Shown here in pieces: positions 8,658 to 14,940 of a DNA stretch of 49,464 bases (its first letter is position 1; each line of letters begins with the position of its first letter). The notes under the pieces are model-generated. The model was not told the DNA's origin and did no database searches. It worked only from the letters and a program-made list of their open reading frames with translations. A program made the position numbers and the translations under genes. The stretch is taken from assembly GCA_964573995.1 (NCBI GenBank), contig CAZNLH010000019.1, positions 1-49,464 of the forward strand, written 5' to 3'. Source of the DNA: CAZNLH01 sp964573995. Its GTDB lineage: Bacteria; Gemmatimonadota; CAZMKB01; CAZNLH01.

Positions 8658-10772
8658 GTGAGACCCCTGAAATTTGCAATCGCAATCCATGACCATCAAC
8701 CGGTGGGCAACCTTGACGAGGTGATCGAGGCGCTGACGAGGAGGTGTTACAGGCCGTTTCTCGAGGCAATGAAGGGATATCCATCCATCCACTTCACCTT
8801 CCATGCCAGCGGCCCCCTGTTGAGGTGGTGGGAGGAGAAGGATCCCGCAATGATCGACCTCGTGGGGGGACTGGCCGATTCCGGACAGGTCGAGATCCTC
8901 GCGGGCGGGTTCTTCGAGCCCGTCCTGGTGGCACTATCGCCCGAGGACCGGCGGGGACAGATTTCACGGATGAGGGAGTACCTTGAGCACCGTTTCGGAC
9001 AGGAACCAGTAGGGCTGTGGCTGGCGGAGAGAGTATGGGATCAGGAGATCATCGAAGACCTCATCGCCGAGGGGATCAAGTATGTCCTCGTGGATGATCG
9101 GCACTTCGAGGTGAGCGGTTTTTCACCTGAGGACTTGCACGGCTATTACCTGACAGAGTCGGCGGGAGATCCGCTTGCCGTGTTCCCCATAGATGAACGC
9201 CTGAGGTACCTGATACCGTTCCGGCCGGTTGAAGAGGTGACATCCTATCTGCGTGGGATACATTCAGGCGGCGGTACCATGGTGATTTACGGTGACGATG
9301 GAGAGAAGTTGGGGGGATGGCCGGGGACGGCGAGGTGGGTCTACAGCGAGGGATGGCTGCGTCGTTTCCTTGATGGCCTGCTGGCCTTGGCCGATGAATA
9401 CCTGGAGATCGTCACCTGCTCTCAGGTCCTCGAGGCAGAGAGGCCACTTGGTCTCTGTTACCTCCCGACATCATCCTATACGGAGATGGAAGGATGGGCG
9501 CTACCTGCGGCCAAACTGGTCGAAAAGGAGGCTCTGGACCGGTCACTGGGGCAGGAGTTCGATCGTTTCAAACCATTTATCCGGGGCGGCCACTGGAGAA
9601 ATTTCCTTGTGAAGTACCCCGAGTCGAACCTCCTTCACAAGAAGGTCCTATACCTGAGCGGTATGCTACATCACAGGAAGTTGGTCCCGAAGGGGGTACT
9701 TGAGGATCTCTATGCCTCCCAGTGCAACGACGCGTACTGGCACGGTATATTCGGAGGCCTCTACCTTCCCCACCTGCGGGGTGCCGTATGGAGGCACATA
9801 TCGCGGGTCGAACGATACCTGAGGGTGGGAGAGGACCTTGACTTCGAGGTCCTGGACATCGACCTCGACGGCCGGGATGAGATATGGGCTCATTCTTCGG
9901 CCTTTTCCGCTACCATCCGTTCGGCGGTCGGCGGCAGCCTTTTGGAGTATACCTCCTTCCCGCTTGAAAACAATTACTGTAACGTCCTCGGCAGGAGATT
10001 CGAGGCTTACCATCCCAGCCTCACCCGTGAATCCTCTGGTGCCGTTGAGGAAGATGGCGCGGTCGAGCGGTCGAGCATTCATGACCTTTCAAAGGGTATT
10101 TCGCCCGAAGTGAAGAAGGGGATTCAATACGACGCGTCGAGGCGGGGCATATTCGTTGACCGGTTCTTTGACGCCGGGGAAGTGGTGGAAAAATATCAGG
10201 GAGAGGGCCTGTCGGAGTTGGGGTGTTTCGCCCGTGGTGAATACCGGGCGTGTCTGATTGACGATGGAGTAGTACTGGAGAGGATGGAAGGAATTCATGT
10301 CGGCCGGCAGAATGTCGACCTCGGGGTGAGGAAGGAACTCACATTTTCTCAAGACGGCGAGATGGTACTGAAGGCTACCGTAATGTACAGGGCGTTGCCC
10401 AGTGAGGCGCGGTACGGGATAGAAATGAGTCTCTTCCCCCCGTTCTTATACCGCGGCAACGGGAAGACGCAGGTTGACGGCCTGCAAGCCGATCTTGGAA
10501 TCGCCGCTCGATCTTTTGCAAAGGCCGGATGCCTTGAGTTCAACGAAGGGGATCAGAAACAATCCCTAAGGGTGGAATGGACGCCGCCTGCCTCTCTATG
10601 GTGCTACCCGATATTCACCCTATCCCAGTCCGAGTCCGGCTTTGACCGGACCCTCCAGGGATTCTCGATCATGCCGAATTGGTCCCTGCAGCCGGGGGGG
10701 GAGGGGGAGTTCTCCGTTACACTGACCTGGCGGTTTGTCTCTGCCCGGGAACCGGATACGCCCGAGGAGTAG
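8658..10772 (+). CDS. Glycoside hydrolase family 57 enzyme (4-alpha-glucanotransferase / alpha-amylase type)
   Basis: 704 residues from GTG 8658 (GAGGGAT upstream; the family's first strand FAIAIHDHQPVGN begins at once). It acts on alpha-1,4-glucans in the cytoplasm: no signal peptide. GH57 regions seen: HDHQP (11-15); WLAERVW with the nucleophile Glu124; VIYGDDGEKLGGWP with the acid/base Asp at 213/214, matching Glu123 and Asp214 of the Thermococcus litoralis glucanotransferase. The C-terminal 400 residues form the beta-rich domains usual in this subgroup (DUF1925/DUF1926 type). Length fits (about 650-720). It probably works in glycogen or maltodextrin turnover. The next gene starts about 20 bases later on the same strand, so they are likely co-transcribed. 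Confidence 0.9.
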   Translation: MRPLKFAIAIHDHQPVGNLDEVIEALTRRCYRPFLEAMKGYPSIHFTFHASGPLLRWWEEKDPAMIDLVGGLADSGQVEILAGGFFEPVLVALSPEDRRGQISRMREYLEHRFGQEPVGLWLAERVWDQEIIEDLIAEGIKYVLVDDRHFEVSGFSPEDLHGYYLTESAGDPLAVFPIDERLRYLIPFRPVEEVTSYLRGIHSGGGTMVIYGDDGEKLGGWPGTARWVYSEGWLRRFLDGLLALADEYLEIVTCSQVLEAERPLGLCYLPTSSYTEMEGWALPAAKLVEKEALDRSLGQEFDRFKPFIRGGHWRNFLVKYPESNLLHKKVLYLSGMLHHRKLVPKGVLEDLYASQCNDAYWHGIFGGLYLPHLRGAVWRHISRVERYLRVGEDLDFEVLDIDLDGRDEIWAHSSAFSATIRSAVGGSLLEYTSFPLENNYCNVLGRRFEAYHPSLTRESSGAVEEDGAVERSSIHDLSKGISPEVKKGIQYDASRRGIFVDRFFDAGEVVEKYQGEGLSELGCFARGEYRACLIDDGVVLERMEGIHVGRQNVDLGVRKELTFSQDGEMVLKATVMYRALPSEARYGIEMSLFPPFLYRGNGKTQVDGLQADLGIAARSFAKAGCLEFNEGDQKQSLRVEWTPPASLWCYPIFTLSQSESGFDRTLQGFSIMPNWSLQPGGEGEFSVTLTWRFVSAREPDTPEE

Positions 10773-10793
10773 AAAAAGAAGGAGATGCGAGCG

Positions 10794-13292
10794 GTGAAGA
10801 AGGCACTGGCAGTCTCCGCGGTTTCCATCATAGCAGTGGTTGTCGGTCTCTCCGTGCGCATTCACAACTTCCCTGAGGGAGGACGGTACAGCGCTACAGG
10901 GAGGGGCTACTACGCCGCGGACAGCGCCATGCGGTACCGGTATGCGCGGATGATAGGAGAGGGTGAAGAGATCCCCCGGATCGACCGCTCCATCCAGTAC
11001 CCGGAGGGCCTCGAGGTGAGATCGGTCCTCTTCCTCCTCTGCGATCGATTTGCGGGTTACACCTACCGTATCCTCCGCCTTGTCGATCCCGGCGTTGATT
11101 TCGGCGCCTACCTGAGGTGGCTGATCTGCATCTTCGGGGGCTTTGCCGCAATACCCGTCTACCTCATCGCCCGCCGCCTGTGGGATGACCACATGAGCGG
11201 CCTCGCTGCCGCCTTCTTCTATGTCCTCTCCATGCCCTCGTTCGGCCGGAGCGTAGGGAGTTACCTGCGGGAGGAATTCGTTATTCCCGTGATCTTCACC
11301 GGCATCTACTTCTTCATCAGGGCGAATGAGACCAGGCGAGATGACCGGAGTGCCATCCTCGCGGGGGTCCTATTCCTGGTTGGCCTATCCATGTGGCACA
11401 TGACCCAGTTCTTCTTCCTGGTAATGGTTGTCTTCCCGGCCAGCTTCTCCCTCTTCTTCTCAGACCACTGCCTCGCGCGTTCCCTGATGTTTCTATCCAT
11501 CTTTGCGGCAATCGCGGGGCTGGTTGATGCTCCCCTCAGGACCCACTACTGGCTCATCGGCCCTTCCATGGTGCTCCTTTACGCGTTCGTCTCTACCTGG
11601 ATCTTTACATGGAAAAAGAAGGTCAGCGGTGTCAATCGGGTCTTTCTTTTCGTGGTCCTGTCGGCAGGGTGCCTCGGCCTGATAGGTGTCGTCCGGGGGG
11701 CGCCGGGATATTCCCACGTCTTTGCCCTACTCCTCGCCAAGGCGCGCTTCTTGGGTCGCGTGCCGGCGGATCCTTCCCGGCTTGTCTTCGACGTCAGGGC
11801 CCTCTGGACCGGGCCCTTCCGTAGCCCGAATCTTGCCACCTTCTGCATCGCCTTCACGGTCCCCCTCTTCCTGTCCCTTTACCCCGCTGGGCGGCTGATC
11901 GCCACCTCCTTCCGAAAGGGATGGATAGAGAGGGCCCGGGTCTCGGACCAGGAGCGGGTTGCCATCTTCAAGCGCTCGTACATCCTTTCCTCCGCCCTCC
12001 TGTTCCTTCCCCTCTACCTCCTGATCGCAAGGCTCGAGGTCTTCCTGGTCGTCTTCCTCTGCATCCTCGCCGGAGGCCTATGGAAGGTGGGGCCAAGGGC
12101 GGTCCGTATTGCCATCCCCCTAATGGTCCTCTTCATGGCAAGAGAGGCCTGGCAGTACAGTGACGGCAACTGGGAACAGGAATGGTGGGGGAGTGTTCTG
12201 CCTGAGGATGAGGGAAGTGTAGCCACCAGCCGGGACGAGAGCATCTCGAGCCTCTTCAGGATGATCGAGGAGCGGACGGAACCGGGGTCTGTAATCCTCG
12301 CGAGGTACCCGATAGGTCCCATGATACTCGCCTACACCGGGCGAAAGGTCGTCGTCCATCCCATCTTCGAATCGGAGGAGAATCGGAGGAAGATAGAGGC
12401 CGTCACGATGGCCGCGTTCGATACCGAGGAGGGGTACTTCACACTCTGCCGGCGACTCGGCGTGCAGTATCTCCTCTACGAGGCGAATACCCTTTTCGAT
12501 GTCTCGCCGGGCTCCGATCGTTACATGGCGGCCCGGATGGAGGTAAGCCCGAAATGGGCCGTCTACGGGCTCCACTTCTTTCCGGAACGCCTCCGGCACT
12601 TCCGCCTGGTTGGCCAGACCCGGTACTTCCGGCTTTATCAGGTACTGGGAGTGGAGGATAAACACACGCGGCCGGAGGCCGTCTCCGGCCTGCCCGGCGC
12701 CCACGGGACGGGGCCGGACGGCAACTACTCCCCTCAGTTCGATCCCGATCTATTCAGCGTGCTTCCGGCTCGAGCGGTCGACGACGTTGCCATGCGGGAG
12801 GGGCTCTCATCTATCGCGGGCCTGGAGAAGGATTACAACCGGGCGGTCGCCGAATACCGGGCCGGGCGATACCGGGAGGCCGCCAGGGGATTGTGGGGTG
12901 TCTACCATCGGCTGCCCAGGGACCGCGATGCCCGGACGTTGCTGTATGACAGCCTGATCCAGGTCGGGAACCGTGCGTTCGCCGGGAACTGGTTCTCGGA
13001 GGCTGTAACCTACTTCTCGGAGGCCGAGAAACTCGAGCCCGAGTCCCCGCTCCCCCACCTGTTGGCCGGGGCGGGTTACGCCTCCCAGGGAAAGTTGCGG
13101 CAGGCCGAGGCTGAGTTCCTGGCAGCCTACTCACTGGATCCCGAGAACCCGGAGACCTGCGAGAAACTCGGCATGGTCTACCTGGAGACCGGGCAGATGG
13201 AGAAGGCCCGCCGCTACCTCGAGCGATCGCTCGAGATCGAGCCGGATCAACCGCACGTGCAAGACCTCCTGGAGTCCCTTCGCTCCGAATAG
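10794..13292 (+). CDS. STT3-like GT-C multi-pass membrane protein with C-terminal TPR repeats
   Basis: 832 residues from GTG 10794. ATG 10785 is in frame but abuts GGAG (10781-10784) with no spacing, while the GTG has a nine-base spacing. One N-terminal helix, then a first outer loop with ADSAMRYRYARMI, where STT3/AglB/PglB proteins carry the acidic metal-binding motif; further helices with YLREEFVIPVIF and LSMWHMTQFFF resemble STT3 loops. After about 12 membrane segments a soluble domain holds ARYPIGPMILAYTGRKVVVHP, the place of the WWDYG block, which is not conserved here. The last about 150 residues are TPR-like (YLETGQMEKARRYLERSLEI). Membrane glycosyltransferase function is inferred from fold-like features only; a glycan-transfer role next to a GH57 enzyme is possible but unproven. 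Confidence 0.65.
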   Translation: MKKALAVSAVSIIAVVVGLSVRIHNFPEGGRYSATGRGYYAADSAMRYRYARMIGEGEEIPRIDRSIQYPEGLEVRSVLFLLCDRFAGYTYRILRLVDPGVDFGAYLRWLICIFGGFAAIPVYLIARRLWDDHMSGLAAAFFYVLSMPSFGRSVGSYLREEFVIPVIFTGIYFFIRANETRRDDRSAILAGVLFLVGLSMWHMTQFFFLVMVVFPASFSLFFSDHCLARSLMFLSIFAAIAGLVDAPLRTHYWLIGPSMVLLYAFVSTWIFTWKKKVSGVNRVFLFVVLSAGCLGLIGVVRGAPGYSHVFALLLAKARFLGRVPADPSRLVFDVRALWTGPFRSPNLATFCIAFTVPLFLSLYPAGRLIATSFRKGWIERARVSDQERVAIFKRSYILSSALLFLPLYLLIARLEVFLVVFLCILAGGLWKVGPRAVRIAIPLMVLFMAREAWQYSDGNWEQEWWGSVLPEDEGSVATSRDESISSLFRMIEERTEPGSVILARYPIGPMILAYTGRKVVVHPIFESEENRRKIEAVTMAAFDTEEGYFTLCRRLGVQYLLYEANTLFDVSPGSDRYMAARMEVSPKWAVYGLHFFPERLRHFRLVGQTRYFRLYQVLGVEDKHTRPEAVSGLPGAHGTGPDGNYSPQFDPDLFSVLPARAVDDVAMREGLSSIAGLEKDYNRAVAEYRAGRYREAARGLWGVYHRLPRDRDARTLLYDSLIQVGNRAFAGNWFSEAVTYFSEAEKLEPESPLPHLLAGAGYASQGKLRQAEAEFLAAYSLDPENPETCEKLGMVYLETGQMEKARRYLERSLEIEPDQPHVQDLLESLRSE

Positions 13293-13304
13293 GCCCCACC
13301 TTCT

Positions 13305-13748
13305 CTATCGGATTGCCTCGAGGATGACCTTATCGGGTGGCATCCCCCGCCTGGCGTTGGATATCTTTCCCTTCCGGTCGACCACGTAGACCGTCCGCAG
13401 GATCCCCTTCCCGTCATCCTTGAGGGCGTGGTATCGCCGGCAGACCTCCCGGTCGGGATCGCTCAGGAGGAGGAAATTGAAGCCCTTCTTCTCCGCGTAG
13501 TTCCGGTGGGAGTCGGGGCCGGCCGGGTTCAAGCCGTAAACCGAGGCGCCCCTTGATCGGAACCGATCGATGTCGTCTCTCAAACTTGAGAGTTGCCGGT
13601 TTCAGCCGGGGGTATTGTTCCTCGGGTAGAAGACCAGTACGACGTTCTCCCTGTTCCTGTGCTTGGAGAGGTGCACCTCCTCGCCGGTGTGGGCCGTCAG
13701 GCGAAAGTCCGGTGCCTCGGAGCCTACCGCCAGCAGATCATCCGACAT
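13305..13748 (-). CDS. Selenocysteine-containing peroxiredoxin (BCP/AhpC-TSA type), UGA at the peroxidatic position
   Basis: 147 residues when the in-frame UGA at 13604-13602 is read as Sec. ATG 13748 follows AAAGGAGGAGCA. The N-terminal half reads VGSEAPDFRLTAHTGEEVHL and VVLVFYPRNNTPG, then UGA, then NRQLSSLRDDIDRFRSRGA: the BCP signature FYPxxxTPGC with UGA exactly where the catalytic Cys stands (residue 49). Frame and homology continue unbroken through DREVCRRYHAL and TVYVVDRKGKI to the stop. The only Cys is Cys103; there is no resolving Cys five residues after the active site. The hairpin CTCTCAA-GT-TTGAGAG begins nine bases after the UGA (SECIS-like). Family role: reduction of peroxides with thiol donors. 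Conventional gene calling would give only a 92-residue C-terminal fragment. A Cys-to-stop nonsense mutation is the alternative, but the hairpin and intact frame argue against it. Confidence 0.88.
13577..13592 (-). promoter_or_regulatory. bSECIS-like hairpin of the peroxiredoxin gene
   Basis: In the mRNA, CUCUC-AAGUUU-GAGAG (extendable to 7-bp arms) starts nine bases after the UGA. The apical loop holds GU at positions 20-21 counted from the U of UGA; in E. coli fdhF the loop GU is at 23-24. This is the shape recognised by SelB. Predicted by eye only. Confidence 0.75.
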
Positions 13749-13954
13749 TGCTCCTCCTTTGATGTTTGACTATCGTGAGCCGTTTCCTCCTATCAAATCT
13801 AAAAAGTCAATCCTCACATGCAAACCCCGCCTCCCGCGTTGCCGTCATCCCGACTCCTTGCCGTTCACGCGGCTTGTTCGCACCACCTGAACGCCATTCC
13901 CGCCGGCGGAGAGCATCGCGAAGGCGACGCCGTTGCGATCGTCCACAAGCCCTG

Positions 13955-14164
13955 CCGATTGCTGTCAATCCGGGTGGACACCATGCGTGCCATACGGCTC
14001 AGTATCATGNNNNNNNNNNNNNNNNNNNNNNNNNNNNNNNNNNNNNNNNNNNNNNNNNNNNNNNNNNNNNNNNNNNNNNNNNNNNNNNNNNNNNNNNNNN
14101 NNNNNNNNNCCGATTGCTGTCAATCCGGGTGGACACCATGCGTGCCATACGGCTCAGTATCATG
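13955..14164 (+). repeat. Duplicated 55-mer flanking an N gap (contig-end overlap)
   Basis: Bases 13955-14009 and 14110-14164 are identical over exactly 55 positions and directly border the 100 N. This is what a k=55 assembler leaves when two contigs that overlap by one k-mer are scaffolded without merging. The real chromosome most likely has a single copy and no gap. Confidence 0.9.
14010..14109. other. Assembly gap of 100 N (artefact, no missing sequence likely)
   Basis: Exactly 100 N between two identical 55-base flanks; see the repeat entry. Probable true gap size is minus 55. Confidence 0.95.
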
Positions 14165-14209
14165 GAGAGCGCTGTTGTTTCAGAAGAGCGGATGGGGTGC
14201 AATTCAGAC

Positions 14210-14237
14210 TTGATGAAGTGGCCCGGTGGTTTATATT
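14210..14237 (+). promoter_or_regulatory. Candidate promoter of the glutaredoxin-like selenoprotein gene
   Basis: TTGATG (14210-14215), 16-base spacer, TATATT (14232-14237), in an AT-rich patch about 70 bases before the start codon. Confidence 0.45.
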
Positions 14238-14309
14238 AATATTGTATGAGCAAGCCGGCCGGCGGCGAAATGCCCAGGCCGGGAACATCTTTACTTGGAT
14301 TGGAGGTTT

Positions 14310-14537
14310 ATGATGTCTGAGAAGGTCGTGATCTTCGGTAAGGATACCTGACCCTACACGTCTCGGGCCCGTGAGGACTACAAGAGCCGTGGATTCAACG
14401 TGGAATACATCAACGTGAAGGACGACGAGGCGGGGTTGAAGAGGATGCTTGAGCACTCTGGCGGGAGCCGGAAGGTCCCGGTGATCGTCGAGGACGGGAG
14501 GGTGAGGATCGGCTTCGGCGGAACCTGAGGAGTCTGA
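14310..14537 (+). CDS. Glutaredoxin-like selenoprotein with two in-frame UGA codons (Uxx-star type)
   Basis: 75 residues if both UGA codons (14349-14351 and 14526-14528) are Sec and the third (14535-14537) is the stop. ATG 14310 or 14313 follows TTGGAGGTTT. The start reads MMSEKVVIFGKDT-U-PYTSRAREDYK, a thioredoxin-fold opening with UPYT in place of the glutaredoxin CPYC. The middle has NVEYINVKDDEAG and RKVPVIVEDG with the cis-proline motif VPVIV, as expected. The end is IGFGGT-U-GV-stop: Sec as third residue from the end, which matches what I recall of the NCBI Uxx-star glutaredoxin-like (seleno)protein family. There is no cysteine at all, so any intramolecular redox bridge would be a diselenide between U14 and U73. 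Both UGAs are followed by SECIS-like hairpins. Likely a redox partner in peroxide or thiol metabolism beside the divergent peroxiredoxin. If only the first UGA is decoded, the product is 72 residues. Confidence 0.83.
14360..14378 (+). promoter_or_regulatory. bSECIS-like hairpin after the first UGA
   Basis: GUC-UCG pairs with UGAG-GAC with one bulged G; the apical loop GGCCCG begins with GG, 15 bases after the UGA. A G within the first two loop bases is a known requirement of bacterial SECIS elements. Weaker than the other two hairpins. Confidence 0.55.
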
Positions 14538-14541
14538 TGGT

Positions 14542-14558
14542 ACCGGCGGTTCGCCGGT
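14542..14558 (+). terminator. Hairpin beyond the stop codon: SECIS for the second UGA and/or terminator
   Basis: Perfect 7-bp stem ACCGGCG/CGCCGGT with loop GUU, followed by the T-rich TCTTGTTATTT. The loop GU lies at positions 24-25 counted from the second UGA, nearly the distance seen in fdhF. The hairpin starts four bases after the final stop, so it would lie in the 3' untranslated region, and its T-rich tail fits an intrinsic terminator. One element may do both jobs. Confidence 0.65.
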
Positions 14559-14574
14559 CTTGTTATTTCAAGGG

Positions 14575-14616
14575 GAGGCCCGCTTCCCTCTGCTGTGGGC
14601 GAAGGGAGGGGGCCTC
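14575..14616. terminator. Imperfect inverted repeat between convergent genes
   Basis: Outer arms GAGGCCC (14575-14581) and GGGCCTC (14610-14616), inner TCCCT/AGGGA pairing. It lies between the glutaredoxin-like gene and the convergent [2Fe-2S] gene and could stop transcription from either side; no strong T-run. Confidence 0.4.
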
Positions 14617-14622
14617 TTCGTT

Positions 14623-14940
14623 TCAGTCCCGCGGCCCCTTGGCCTCATCGGTCGGCACATCCCCAGTCAGGTGTTCCTCGATGATGCGATCGAGGTCCTT
14701 CAACTCGACCCTCCTGTACCAGACATTTCCGGGGAAGACTGCCATCACCGGTCCCTCCTCGCAGGAACCGAGGCAAGTCGTGCCTATCACCCGGACATCG
14801 TGCGAGAGGCCCCGCTCCCATATCCGTTCCTTTAGTTCTCGCCTTATATCCTCCGATCCCGAGGCCGCGCAGGAGCCCTTCGGGTTGCCATCCGGCCGAC
14901 GGTTCTGGCATACGAAGACGTAATGCCTGTATTGCCTCAT
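14623..14940 (-). CDS. Thioredoxin-fold [2Fe-2S] ferredoxin-like protein
   Basis: 105 residues from ATG 14940. The start YVFVCQNRRPDGNPKGSCAASG and the later TCLGSCEEGPVMAVFPGNVWY give four cysteines (11, 24, 56, 60) in the order typical of thioredoxin-like [2Fe-2S] ferredoxins, also seen as the NuoE C-terminal half. It would carry single electrons in the cytoplasm; the partner is unknown. Its ATG overlaps the stop of the AGCS symporter by four bases (ATGA), so the two are translationally coupled, an unusual pairing. An open frame in the same phase extends further upstream inside the symporter gene and is a shadow. Confidence 0.85.
   Translation of the reverse strand: MRQYRHYVFVCQNRRPDGNPKGSCAASGSEDIRRELKERIWERGLSHDVRVIGTTCLGSCEEGPVMAVFPGNVWYRRVELKDLDRIIEEHLTGDVPTDEAKGPRD

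Larger units (their letters stand above)
13749..14309. other. Divergent spacer between the two selenoprotein genes
   Basis: 561 bases as written, about 406 after removing the N gap and one copy of the duplicated 55-mer. No reading frame can be trusted. The right part holds a promoter for the glutaredoxin-like gene. On the left, TTTGCA and TAGATT with 17 bases between them on the reverse strand may serve the peroxiredoxin. The reverse strand also has a short frame ending VVRTSRVNGKESG that looks protein-like but is closed upstream by TGA, possibly a gene remnant. Confidence 0.5.

Noticed and set aside
13305..13583. Short 92-residue peroxiredoxin fragment starting at TTG 13583
   Set aside because: It is only the part after the UGA. 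The frame, signature and ribosome binding site continue upstream to ATG 13748 with UGA at the catalytic position.
13818..14239. 88-codon open frame that becomes continuous when the duplicated 55-mer is collapsed
   Set aside because: No ribosome binding site, no recognisable domain, Arg/Pro-rich low-complexity start. Probably chance in a G+C-rich spacer.
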